From assembly GCF_037975245.1 (NCBI RefSeq), contig NC_092581.1, positions 12,799,303 through 12,863,302 on the forward strand: a stretch of 64,000 nt of DNA, in the 5' to 3' direction. This stretch comes from Apostichopus japonicus (lineage: Eukaryota > Echinodermata > Holothuroidea > Aspidochirotida > Stichopodidae). Positions 1 to 13,100 of this stretch are shown here, piece after piece. Each line of letters begins with the position of its first letter. The first letter of the stretch is position 1. The translations under genes and the position numbers were made by a program. The notes below the pieces were generated by a model, which saw only the letters and a program-made list of their open reading frames with translations, ran no database searches and was not told the origin of the DNA.

Positions 1-215
1 AAGCAAGCTTAACTTAGTCATGAACTGATTTTGGTCAATGATCAATCTCCATGCGAATTAACTGTGTAAAATGATTCGCTATCTGCACGTGCATTATGTA
101 CGGGATTTTTTTTTTAATGTGCGGAGGTCCTTCACGAACTTCACGGGCATTTATGAACAACAGAGTCTATACATCAACCCGCCCGTATGGAAAGCCGTTT
201 TAACATTTAATAAGG

Positions 216-541
216 AATTTCAGATATCTCGAAATAATTTCAGATATCTCAAAGTAAATTACAGATATCTCAAAGTAAATTACAGATATCTCCAATTTAT
301 TTAAGATATTTACAAATAATTGCAGATATCTTAAAGTCAATTTCAGATATCTCGAAAAACGAGATATCTGAAATTGTATTCAAGATAGCTGCAATTCTAT
401 TTCAGATATCTGAATAGAATTTCAGATATCCCGAATTCAATTTTAGATATCTGAAATAGAATGGCAGATATCTCGAATTCAATTGCAGATATCTCGAAGT
501 CAATTTTAGATATCTGAACTATAATTTCAGATATCTCAAAT
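216..541. repeat. AGATATCT minisatellite array, left block
   Basis: About 15 degenerate units of roughly 20 bp. Each has an AGATATCT core separated by AATTC/AAGTNAATT-like spacers. The polarity of the spacer flips near 355-365. Confidence 0.85.
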
Positions 542-727
542 TCATTCCACAACTAGTTAATTATATGCATATAATGTATATAGGCCTAATGTTAGCCAGC
601 AAGCAAGCAAGCTAGATTCAATCCCACCCATACGTCGACGCGACGATGGCAGCCCCCTGTACCTTATGTACTGTCACTTTTCCGTAGCTAAGTTTTCGCG
701 CCTTTCTACGAACTTCTGCATATGCAT

Positions 728-1187
728 TACAGATATCTGGAACTCAATTTCAGATATCTGGAATTCAATTTCAGATATCTCGAATTAGAATTGCAGATAT
801 TTTGAATTCAATTTCAGATATCTGGAATTCAATTTCAGATATCTCGAATTAGAATTGCAGATATTTCGAATTCAATTTCAGATATTTCGAATTCAATTTC
901 AGATATCTCGAATTCAATTTCAGATATCTGAAATAGTATTTCAGATATTTCGAATTCAATTCGGATATCTCGAATTCAATTTCAGATATCTCGAATTCAA
1001 TTCCAGATATCTGAATTATAATTTCAGATATCTCGAAATCTATTTTAGATATCTCGAATTCAATTTCAGATATCTGAAATAAAATTTCAGATATCTCGAA
1101 TTAAATTTAAGATATCTCGCATTTAATTTTAGATATCTGAAATAGAATTTTAGATATCTAAATTAAGAAACAATTTAAGATATCTAA
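728..1187. repeat. AGATATCT minisatellite array, right block
   Basis: About 22 units of roughly 20 bp, commonly CAGATATCTCGAATTCAATT. It includes a higher-order duplication of about 71 bp near 745-880. Confidence 0.85.
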
Positions 1188-1237
1188 AATTCCCATTTTT
1201 TAATTTTTTAAATGTTAAAATGGCTTTCCATACGCCC

Positions 1238-3055
1238 AAGGTGCCAAAAAGCAGCGGGAGAACATCTTTATTGATATGTTATCAATTTCTGAAGATGCAT
1301 GAATGGGAGTATATGTGGTGCATTCATTGGGTCAGTTGAGGCAATTTTAGACCACCTTAGGCCTACCAGGAGCAGCGAAAATTGTTTACTACTGAGTGAA
1401 GTGGTTTGCTTACAAATGACGAAAATGTCAAGTTCTCATAGCAAAACATCTACATGGTCATGATACGGAAAAAAAATGATGGTGCGATGAATGGCCAACT
1501 TGTCATCTATCCAGTGACTGGTAGCGTTTAGCTATAGTGATAACTTCTAGTTATAGACTTATAGAAACCACAGTAATTTTTTTGGTTTAGTGTGTTAGTC
1601 AATGGGGTATTTAATAGGCGTAAGCAACCTTGAACCTTGAACTACTCCAGGAAGTTGGATCACAGTATATGGGGGTGGGTGTTTTCATCATAACAGATGT
1701 TCTTCAAAACCCTTCACTTAGGCTAGTAAAATATTCCTATTGATTTATTCCTGAAAACTGATGCATTTGGTAAGTTTGCTTAGCTCTCAAAGTACTCTGT
1801 TCTTTGAATTTCATCAAAATGTATCTTTTTATAAAAATGCCCTTTTCTCTCTCAGTGGATAATGATTGACAAATTATTACAAAAAAAACAAGAAATTTTC
1901 AACTGAAATACCCCGATGATGACATCATCCATACCGCTGTTGCCAGATGCAATATTCAAATTTATATCTTTGCGATGCAAAGTGCTATGAGGTGATGGTT
2001 TTCGCTTAAAGATTCATAAAATTTTCGACAAACTTCAGCCACCAGAAAGTCCCTATATATGCACTATTATGCAGAATTAATTATCACCACTTACCCTTAT
2101 CCACTTTCTCAACGTTAGCAATACAAATATTGGGAGCATTTCTCCCTATCCACTCCTCCATCCCAAGTCCTTACCATAAGAAACCTAACTGCCCTCCACC
2201 CCAACCTCTCCCCGACCCCCTCCCCATTTCCCCCGTTAGATGATTCTCGAGATAAAAACTTTATAAAACGTATAGAGATCATCAGAGTGACTAAAGGAAT
2301 TTTTCATTGATATTGAATATAATATTAAAGTAACAATATATAAAAGTAACAGAATAAAAAAATAGTAACAGAATAAAAAAACGTTAATTTTTTATTTAGC
2401 TTTGATATGTATTTAGCGAGCAGAAACATATAGACTGTCTGTTTGTCGGTTGAAATTTAGTAATCTACGTATGGGGGTTTAAAGTTTGTATAGGCATATA
2501 CATTGTCACGAGAGAAATCTAAACTCACTTACGGGTGACTGAACATCTCAAACAGAGCACCTAGTTCAGTCTATAGTTCATTGCCATTTGGATGACATGG
2601 TCGGTAGCCTTTAACTTTAGACTCAATGAAAAGATTAGTGGGCGGAAATATAGGCGGAAGTCCAACTATTAGAGAACTGGTCAGTTCTATTTACTAACGG
2701 AAAGATAAAGAGTAGGTATTTTTCTGCCATCTAACCTATATGAAGAATACTGCAGGTATAAAAGGATCATCTCTCCTTTCCTTGAACAAACAGAAGAATC
2801 CAATCTCTACCCACACATATTTTTTGTATTATTTACAAAAGTAACGTCCTAGGAAACGGATTTATCGAGGGGTCAATGTTCAGTTATCATACTAGAATTT
2901 ATCTCGCGTTAGTTATTATATCCACAACATTCAACCCGCCGTCTTCTCAACAAATTTACTTAAACCTTAAATCTCCCACCACCCCTTTCCACTTGCTCAA
3001 TGAGTGAAACAACATAATATACATACACATATGTATATATATAAATTTATATAAA
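1238..3055. other. Non-coding stretch
   Basis: No exon-like open frame was found. It holds one member of a dispersed repeat (about 1908-2035) related to 28306-28440. The rest shows nothing recognisable. Confidence 0.5.
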
Positions 3056-3170
<115 letters not shown>

Positions 3171-4310
3171 ATATAAAGGCCTCGATTACATTCAAGAACG
3201 CAAGGTGGATCAGGATCTTGTTCCCCTGCCCCCCCCCAGGGGAGGTGATAAAAGTGATCCAGAACGCGTTCACATTATGAGCAGACGATGGAAAGTCAAA
3301 TGACAAAGTCAAATGACAGAGCATTGTTAGTAGTTTATTAAAATAATTAATTAGTTACAGAAGTCGAACAGTTACTATAATTATATCTACAAATCAAGTC
3401 ATGTACAGCACGCCTGCACTAAGTAGATAACCGGCGATATCGATATACGTGCGTCATCAGTCTTAATTAATCGTATTTGCGGGATCAGGAGTGGGGTTCA
3501 ACCAACTTAGTTTATACTGAGGGGGGGGGGGGGTAGGGGTGGGGCTGAGATGTTGCTTCGACATTGGGTGGAATCTAAAGGATGGCCGCGTCCCGTTCCC
3601 TTTCGAAATCGTACAAATCTAAGAGTGGAGGGTGCTCATAAATCCACAACTCGGTGTTGTGAACTTTGAATACAGCAGCCGAAGATAAAAAGTCCTCAAC
3701 TATTTGCTTTAAAGGTTTGCCCCATTTTCGTACGTTTATTGTGTGTGATAAGCTCATTCAAAATCGGTTGAAATTTTTCGAAAAGCTCTTTTTGTTTCTA
3801 AGATATACACATTTGAAATTTTCATCAAACTGGGAAACTCATTATATATGTTCAAACTATGACGTGGAGTATTGCGCTCATCACAATTTCTTATTTTAGC
3901 CCGTTAATAAGTTAATACCCTTAATTACAAGCCCATATATATTATCATCATTAAATAATATCATGTCCCTCTTTTCAAAGAAGACAATAAAATATTTCAA
4001 CAACAAAAATTGCCTTAGGTCACAAACCTGTGTTCAGTGTCCTTGAAACGAAGGTTGTAAGAACAAAGGAATAACATAACAGAAAATTAGACAGTCATTC
4101 CTTTTACATCGTCAATGTGCATACTTAATTAATCTTTATTCATAAATGTAACTAGAATTAATAAAAGACTTTTGAAATGGACAATCTTGGATGGACTTTG
4201 ATGGGAGTTGCAGCTATTTTCATGATTTCTAATGTTATATTAGAGTGAGTAGGACAATGTTCTTCATAAGACCTTTGTTCAGCAAAGAAAGCTAAACAAA
4301 CAATATTTTT
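3171..4310. other. Non-coding stretch
   Basis: No gene seen. It contains a pure G run near 3521-3532 and otherwise unremarkable AT-rich sequence. Confidence 0.45.
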
Positions 4311-4311
4311 A

Positions 4312-5175
4312 ATATTGCATGGTGATGAAACATTGGTTGTTTGCATAACCGTATTTATGTAAGGGAATATTATTTGATTTGGAGCAGAAGGAAACATCGG
4401 CAGGAGATATGGATTACATATTCTCGATTAATCTTGAACTGAATACACACACATCTCTAACATTAATTTAACTTGACAGTTAATTATGACTGATTTTATG
4501 ACTGATTGTGAGCGAGTATTCCCGGTAACATGGAAAACACCAGGTTACGCAAGATTGACAAATATCCATCACTCCGTAGTGGAGTTATCGCGGACCTAAG
4601 CTAGTGTCGCAAAACTACAAAATGACAAAAATCTGAAAATTGACGTTTTGCCGAGATACAAAAAGTCGTCAAACTGACAAAAATCTGAAAATTGACGTTT
4701 TGCCGAGATACAATAACTCATCAAAATAACAAAAATCTGAAAATTGACGTTTTGAATTTTGTCATTTTGACGAGTTTGTTTCTCTTTCATCACCATGTCC
4801 CTTCTACGCTTCCGTACAAAACGCATCCACACAAAAAAACAAACAATACTTTAATATTGCATGGTGATGAAACATTGGTTGTTTGCATAACCGTATTTAT
4901 GTAAGGGAATATTATTTGATTTGGAGCAGAATGAAACATCCGAGATAGTATGCTTTCCTGTGACCAGCAGGAGATATGGCTTATATATTCTCGATTAATC
5001 TTTGATTGAATACACACACACATCTCTAACATTAATTAAACTGTTAATGACATTAATTACGACTGATTGCGATCGAGTATTCTTGGTAACATGGAAAACA
5101 CCAGGTTACGCAAGATTGACAAATATCCATCACTCCGCAGTGGAGATATCACGGACCCAAGCTAGTGTCGCAAAA
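4312..5175. repeat. Direct duplication of about 310 bp around a 60-bp tandem repeat
   Basis: The segment 4312-4615 recurs at 4852-5175 with about 90% identity by eye. Both copies start ATATTGCATGGTGATGAAAC and end AGCTAGTGTCGCAAAAC. The second copy has an insertion of about 25 bp. Between them three copies of a unit of about 55-60 bp (AAAATCTGAAAATTGACGTT) occupy 4617-4770. Confidence 0.85.
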
Positions 5176-6836
5176 CGCACAAAAACCTGACTACAGGGTC
5201 CCAGCAAGGAAACAAAAAAATAAAAATAAATCAATGAAATATACTGCCCAAGATTTTATTTCGAAGAGATTGAAAACAATAAGTTTCAAATGGAATGGTA
5301 ACAGTGTAATGATCTCGATGGGGGTGTAGGATAGTAACACATGCAGACACAAAGCCAAAGGTGGCTGAAAACTGTTCAAATTTGTGGAAAGGGGGTTGAG
5401 TAATTAGGTTTGGTATAACATAATTATTATATTAATAATTCTATAAAGTTAGCGTAAAGTCTAGCATATCATGTTTTCCTTCTTAATTTTTACAACCATG
5501 TATGATGTTATCCTGCAATGACTTTGGAATGATCGTTAAAAGGTGATAAAATAAAATATTGATGAAAGTCTTTCTTAGGAAGCAAAAAACAGTACCCTTT
5601 TGTATTTCAATGCATCATGGACAATTGTCACCAAATGTTAAATGTTAAACGTGAAAATTATAATATTTTTTGTCCATAGAGATAATTCAATAACTTCAGC
5701 CAATGGCTTGTCTCGAGTCAAGAAAATTCACTGTTAGTGACTTTACTTAAACTTAGTGAAACCAGAATGCAAAAATGCATTGTGGTTCCGATGATGTAAC
5801 ATGAGCAGTTTAAATCATGAATCTGACATGATGTATAGTGAGGGTGTACAACATACTTAATCTTAGTAATACAGTGAGAAAGCAGTGTGATGTGATAAAC
5901 AATAAATTAACATGACACAGGCTGTCCTGAAATGACTATTGACGTTAACAACAGGCTTCTTGTACTAAATGTGATACATAAACATAGTAAATATGACATC
6001 TGTCCTTGTTGAAATATTGTGTGAAACATGGTTCTGACAATTTGACCCATAATGACCCCGAATGACCTTTGACCTCCACCAAAAACAATAGGATTCTTGT
6101 ACTCAATGTTGTACTTCAACACACCAAACATGAATTGGTCCGACCTTCTCTTCTTCAGATATCGTGTTTACAAGCTGGGCGTCACAAACGCACACACACA
6201 CACAGCTACGCCGTCATGAATGCAAAGGTTACGTTTATCACCGTAACCAAAAAGAAAATAAACCGACTTTTTAAGCTCAGCAGTATACAAAAAGTTTTGG
6301 CAGTAATAGACTTTTTTCTTTTTCACAAAAAAGTTTGAACTGTAGAAAAACTATTAATGTGGTTAGGTTAAATCTTTCTGTATAGCACATCTCTCTGCAG
6401 ATGTTGTCATAACATTTAAAACAGAATACCAATTGGCAAAAAAAGTGAATCGATTAGCTTGTGAAGGAAGTTATCAGAGTCAAGAAATAGTGCTACGACA
6501 CCTGATCAGAAAGCTGCTTGAAGCTACCCCGAAAGTTTGAATGAGCACGCCTCTCATACAGGTTGCTTCTACAGTACCTCTCTCTTCCTCTTTTAGCTAA
6601 CTTTATAGTTTCAGTTCAGTCTGGTCACTAGTGAATCAGGATATAAAATTCCATGTTTTCTGAATCGTCCAGAAATCGGCTTCGAGCTGCCGGAAATGTC
6701 TTGGTGAAAACATCTGTCTCTTTCTGGTTACTTTTTGCATAACCGACTACTTTTCCCTGTAAAATAGCTTTCTATTGCCACTTCAAGCAGGTCAATAAGA
6801 AACATAACATTTGCTTTTCTCTGAAACTGCGCTGGT
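5176..6836. other. TDP2 3' flank and probable 3' UTR
   Basis: It lies downstream of the TDP2 stop on the minus strand. A minus-strand AATAAA occurs at 5260-5255; whether it is the used polyadenylation signal is unknown. No other gene is seen. Confidence 0.4.
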
Positions 6837-7142
6837 TCAGGTACCCCTGGAAGCTGACGTAGAGTCTTGATGTACTTTAAAGTCTGTCAATATACCCCAA
6901 TGATCACTGGCAAACATTCCACACGCCAACCTCTCTTTCCCGATCAGGCTGAAGTTCACCGGTGATAAACTCTTCGTCTTCTGATGGAGGTAGACTCTAT
7001 CGTAACGTAGCCTTGGTTTCCCCCCGTTCATATTGAGGTTGTCGTTCTGTGACATGTCCCACGTAAATCGGCTCTCAGGAGGTGAGCCTACCGTTTCCCA
7101 AACATCCTCAATGTCACTCCTTTCTCGTGCTAAGTCAAATAT
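6837..7142 (-). CDS. TDP2: TDP2 terminal coding exon with the SDHW motif
   Basis: Residues 265-365 and the TGA stop. It contains DVWETVGSP, FTWDMSQN, LRYDRVYL and FASDHWGILTDF; H345 is the general acid (His351 in human). The protein ends about 14 residues beyond the conserved core. The acceptor CTGTCTTTCAG is strong. Confidence 0.94.
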   Translation of the reverse strand: MFDLARERSDIEDVWETVGSPPESRFTWDMSQNDNLNMNGGKPRLRYDRVYLHQKTKSLSPVNFSLIGKERLACGMFASDHWGILTDFKVHQDSTSASRGT

Positions 7143-10100
7143 CTGAAAGACAGAAGAGAATAGAAAACAGACCGATAGACGGATGATAGAGGTATTGAAT
7201 TTAAGTTTTTTAAATAAATATCTATTCAATGCAGGAAAAGTGAAAAAAAAAACCTTTGCTCCGTACATGAGATGTAACAACATTTAGCTTGTTCATTTCA
7301 TGTGGATAAGTGGTGCGATAATTCCAACCCCCCCTCCTTCCCCACCCCATGTCTATCCGAACCAATACCATACAAGGCAATGCCATACCATGCTACATCA
7401 TACCATGTCATACAATACAATGTTATATCACAGTGTAATATCATAAACAAAACCCACACCTTGTCATACCATCAAATCCATACCATACCATACCATACCA
7501 TACCAAGCCCAAAACATCCCAATACCATATCATATCTAGCAACACCAAATCAAGCCATTGACCATACCATGTAATACCACATCTGACTGTAATGCAAGCT
7601 ATTAACCATACCAAACCACACCAGATTTAACTAACCAACCTGAGTTATTAACAATTACATATCTACCTATATCGAAACCAAAGCATTAACCATAACATAC
7701 TATACTGTATCTAACTGTAACACATCAAGTCATTAACCATAACCAAACCACACCCCATTTAACTGTAATGCACAAAGCTATTAACAATACCAAACCAGAT
7801 TTCAGTAAACCAACATCAATCCATTATCTATACTTAAGAATACCACTTCTTATTATGTCAAACGAAGTGATTTACCATACCAAACAATACCTCATCCAAC
7901 TAAACCTACCCTAAGGCTAAGTCATCAATCATACCGTATCAAACTATACCAAACCAAGCCACTGCTGATTGGACATTTTACTTTCACACTCACTAATTTT
8001 GAATTAAAACTTATTTTCAGAAGTTGACTTCCTTCATGCTTAGTTTGACATAAAATAATCATTTTTTGTTTATTTCAATATATAAAACTCTACTGAGTGG
8101 GACCGGCATCAAACCAACCGACTCCTCACACTGAAGCTTCTGCATGACTGCGTACCTCTCTGTCTTTAGCGTTGGTGTCTCCACCAAAGATGGACACAGT
8201 GTCAGTACCAGCACCAGTCATGCGGGCAAATATACTCCTCAGCTGGGATTTTCTCTCTTCTGATTGGTTAGCCATACTCTCAATGTGTGATGTCATCAGC
8301 TGCAAGGAAATTCCTTGACACTTTGCCTGATGAATTGTAAAGAAAGGAAACCAAATGTAAAACACGAGAAGCGAAGCATTGGCTCACATGAGCCTGCATC
8401 ATGTAATGCAAGGTACTCATAAAGTATGAATTAGCTGACCAGATTCAATGCATGAAGAAGCATTTTCATTTAGGCCTAAGTAAAAAAAAAATCTCTCAAA
8501 GTTCAAACCAGTCAAGATTTGCAGTTAACGATACTGCTTTAAGAATAAAATATTGCGATATTTAAGTACTAAGCAAAGATTCCATATATAGCAGGCTTTC
8601 TGGACCGGCTATGACAAAACTACCAAAAAGTATACATTAGCGATCTAAAAGACTTTTAGGCCCATGTCCCAGTAACTCCCCCCCCCCCCCCGCATCAAAA
8701 TGCATGAAAGCTGACTTGCATTATATGTACTTAAAGCTTTATAAGAGGTTTGTCATATTTAACATAGATTATTGCTAGGAAGCAAAGCAGGACCCAGCAA
8801 TATAGGCCACAAAAAATAATTTGGTCTGTCTTGGGGACAAAAGTGAATCTGTGACATCCCAACTATACATGTAAATATTGTTAAATTGTTTTATGTGTGC
8901 TTGTGATAACTTTCAAATGATATCTCCTCTCAACCTGTAAATCAGATATCTATATATATCAGATATATATATCAGTGTATATATGCTTAACTGGTAAACT
9001 GATGTTGCATTTGGGGGGTTATCCATCATTAATATCAAAAAAACGCTTTGCCTGGAATTTGGATAATGGATTAGATTAAAACATTTATTAAGTTAGTTGG
9101 AGACAATTCATGTCGTGGCTGCAATTTATCACTACACCGACAACTGACAGAGTTTCTGCGACAATTTCTGATGCATATAATAACTTGTGCAAACACTTTA
9201 ACAATATATCCCGTACCCACAGTGGAAAAACTTAGTTTTCGATGAATTGATAAATAATACACAACTTTTAGAGGTTTGTATAATTTCATAACTTTGTACA
9301 TAAATTACACCATGTCAAGGTCTACCTGCTTTGGAAGAAATGAATTCCTGGATATTAAAACTTTCAATATTTGGAATATTATCAAAGTGTTGATATTAGT
9401 TTTAGCAACTGGAGATATCTTTGAATTGGATCAAAGGAGTAGAATAAACATCTGGGTGATGTTAGCCCTTAACAAATTTATGGGTTCTTCACCAAGGGAA
9501 ATCATAGCACAGTTTTTCCGAAGAAAAAAGTATTTGGAAGATGGGTTTTTTGAAGCTGAGACATGAAAGCACTTTGTACCTTGGCAATTATTAAATTCCG
9601 AAGCATTTGAGAGTTTGGGAATGGTTCCACTAACACAGTCTCCAGATGAAAAGTTTCCTTCTTCAAGAGTATCGCAGTGAAATAAGCAAACTTGCCTCCG
9701 GGGAAGACGTGATAGGAATCGCAGAATCGCTCCTGCAGCATATTCAAAGAAAGTGGAATGACTTCTTGTAGAAATACTACATCTGGTGATTCTCTTCAAT
9801 AAAACAGAAAAAAAAATACGTGAGAGCAAGCTTTAAGTGATCAAACTGAAGAATTTACAAAAAATAGTAATTTAAGAATGAAGAATTAACACTTTTCAAA
9901 ATTTCTCAAAATTTAATACAATATTTGTACTTTTTGAATAAAATTGTACATTGCTTAACATGCAAAATCTAAGGAAACATTCACCAGTCTCACATAATAA
10001 GAAGATTTAACTTTTGAAGCAATGTTAGAAATGAAAATACAATAGCTTGTTCTAGACCTTTCAAATGTGGGATGGGGGAAGTGAGGAGAGAAGGGTGGGG

Positions 10101-13100
10101 GGGGGCATTTTTGCCTACAGATTCAGCAACTTTTCAAACTTCATCCACCAGAAACTCCTTTCAAATACTAAATCCTGTTAAAGGATTGCTCACATAATAC
10201 TATAATACTTTAATGCTATAATTGTTTGTGTTTTTGTTTCACGTTGAACCACAGCGGAGGACTAAAACTGAACACCATTTGTCTTTAACGAACATTAATA
10301 AATAGTAAACATGTTACAAGAATAAGAAAAGAATAATTTTCTCTTCCAAGCAAAGTTATGCTGTTAAAACTAACAATTTGATTGCATGGGTTGTGTGGTA
10401 ATTCAGAGAATCACTGGAAGTACTGAATCTACTGTAGCAACCAATGCAAGAAGTGGTACTGCAATGCCACCTGCACTTATAGTTCTGAATCTACTGTGCA
10501 ACCAATGCACAAAGTGGTACTGTAATGCAACCTGCACTGATAGCACTTTCTATGGCAATGGTCTGTCACTTAAATGAGGCACCAACCCAACCATTTTGTG
10601 GTAAATAAACTTCCCCACACAGCTGAGTAAAATATTATTCCATCTCGGAGATATCTCAAATGATAATGCTCCTTCCTGCAAAAGGAGGAAGATTTGAGCA
10701 GTTGAGTCTTTCAATTTGACAAAATCATGTTTCGAGTTTGTTGTATCTTCTGATTCATTTATTACAATGTGTTTTTTGTTGTTTTTGCTTTGTCATGGAA
10801 ATGAGTTTTGCAATATACGTCAATTAAATATGCTAAATATGGTTCCAAAGAATTACAAAAAGAAAGGAAAAGGCCTACGATCCTAGAGGAACCTCCACAA
10901 CACAGATTTAAAAAAAAAACACGGCCACTAGACGCAGAATCTTAAACCAAGATATCTCTCAAACGGAGGAATATTTTTTTCTCAGCTCTGTTCATCACAC
11001 AGACATCCGACATATAATGATGATAGTTGTGTTATCTTTAATTTAGAGGCATTGAAGACTGGCGCACAAAGAAACGTCTGATGCCGGTAATCTGACCTAG
11101 TTTCGAATGAGGTGTAACAGAAGTGTTAGACACCACCATCCAACCCAGAAAGTACACACGCAGCTTGCTACCGTCGGTAATTAGACACTAGTGTACATGG
11201 AGTCACTACATGCAGCTACGGTCAATACTCTCTGCATTATGTAGCGACACAAACAAAACTTCACTTGCAAGCAACGGAAAGTTAACTTTTGCTCAGAGGT
11301 CGACACACGGTTTGGAGCGAGTCTTCAATGCCTTTAAGCAAAGGTAGTGACCTTATTACTTTCTCTGCTCACCAGTATAAGGGGTTCCTTGCATATACAA
11401 GAACAATATTAGAAAAACTTGCCTTGGACATTCTGTTTCTTCATTCACAGATTCATTCATTATCAGGAAGTAAAAACAACAAATTAGAATGAATTGTATT
11501 TTGAATATATATCATAGAGCAACAGTTATTTCTCTGTACACTTAACAGCTACTTAAGCTATTCATTATGACCATTAATTTTTTAATTTTTTCATATTTTT
11601 TTTTTTACCTTTTGAGAGTATTAATAACAGCAACAGTCCTCTCTTTCAGCATTTCCTTTTCCAATCCTTCGATGTTCCAGCTTATTAATTTCAGATGCCG
11701 GTCACCTGCTGACCGGGTGTCAGAGATGGGCAGACCTGCGGAACTGATGACAAAGAAAAAACAAAAAAATTGCCTCCCAAGCTGAACTGGACATTGCACA
11801 ATTTGCTACAATCACCTGGTGGCAGACTTGACCGATAAAATAATAGAGAAGGTGTAACTGTACCTATAGAGACATAATTTGTTACTTCGGTACATCAAAA
11901 TTGCAACAGGAATGATTGAGAAAACGTCACAGAAGCTTTCTGATTGGATGACGATCAGACACATGTGTGTAAATTTGCCAAGTGAACGGTGGACGACATG
12001 TTTTGTGATAAAAATTTGCTAGTTATGAGTGATAAACACCATATGTAAGCTCAAATATATGTCACACTATGTGTAAATTAGGGAATGTGTGGGTACTTTG
12101 CCCAGAAGTGTCCATCAGAGATTCCTGAAAGTAACTCTCAGTGATTTCAGAGACTGCAGCTTGTCCAGTTCCGCAGATCTAGATACTGTAGGACCGATAT
12201 GACCGCACCCTCTGTTGATTTAGGACATGGCTGGACATCCCCATTGAAGGGAATGAGTGAAGTTGGCCTGAAATCCCCCCGTTCAAGGATTTCAAACCTA
12301 AGAATCGTGCGACGTATGTTCACTCAAGTCATTAGTACATGTGCGTAGTTCCATACTCTATGAACTATCATTTCTTCCTGGTCACAATGGTGTAAGATTC
12401 AGCCTCTAGTAATTTTGACATTAATATGATTAACAAATAACATAACACATTTCTGACAAAGGAGGCTCATATTTGAATAAATCTAGGAGATCTAACATAT
12501 GAATGATATATTTCAATGAAAGCGGCTACGTGTTATATATAATTTCTATTGGAAAGGCATAGATTTTGGGGTAGGCCTGTACCTATTAAACATCTGCTGT
12601 GGGACCAATGCAATGAAACAACTTTATGTAATTCATTTTGGATTCATTGACTTGCTTATTCATTGCTTTATCAAATTAATAAAAATAAACCCCAAAACAA
12701 GCTGCACAAATTTAAGAAAAATAAATGGATTATGTTCCAATCATCGCCTCCTGTTTTGTTCTGGACAATACCATTCGAGAATATGGCGGCGTCATGTTTA
12801 ACAAAAGTAAAAGGTTGGCATACTTAATGGGTCCAGTCGTTTTTTACAAACGTATTTAAATCAAGGTTGGTAAGTGATATATGTTGCCTCTGTGAGTCTT
12901 TTTGCATTAAAATCATGGTTTATTATGATTTTTAACTCAATAAATATTAAAGGCATTGAAGACTTGCCCCAAACCGCGTGCCGCCCTGTGAAAAAGTTAA
13001 CTTTCCGTTGCTTGCAAGTAAAGTTTTTTTCTTATTGCTACAAAATGCAGACAGTAATGAAACGTGATACCTTGTTATCTTTTATCTAGACCTGAGATGT

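Larger units (their letters stand above)
181..1237. mobile_element. Foldback-like DNA transposon built on AGATATCT repeats
   Basis: Terminal inverted repeats of 24 bp (185-208 and 1210-1233, one mismatch, starting GTATGGAAAGCC) are flanked by the direct repeat GCCC (181-184, 1234-1237), a likely 4-bp target duplication. The interior is two arrays of about 20-bp units with the palindromic core AGATATCT, plus a unique spacer at about 545-727. No transposase is encoded, so it is non-autonomous. Open frames here (for example RIQFQISRIQFQ) merely translate the repeat. Confidence 0.75.

Noticed and set aside
216-1187. Possible CRISPR-like array
   Set aside because: The repeats are degenerate, the spacing is that of a minisatellite, there are no unique spacers, and the genome is eukaryotic.
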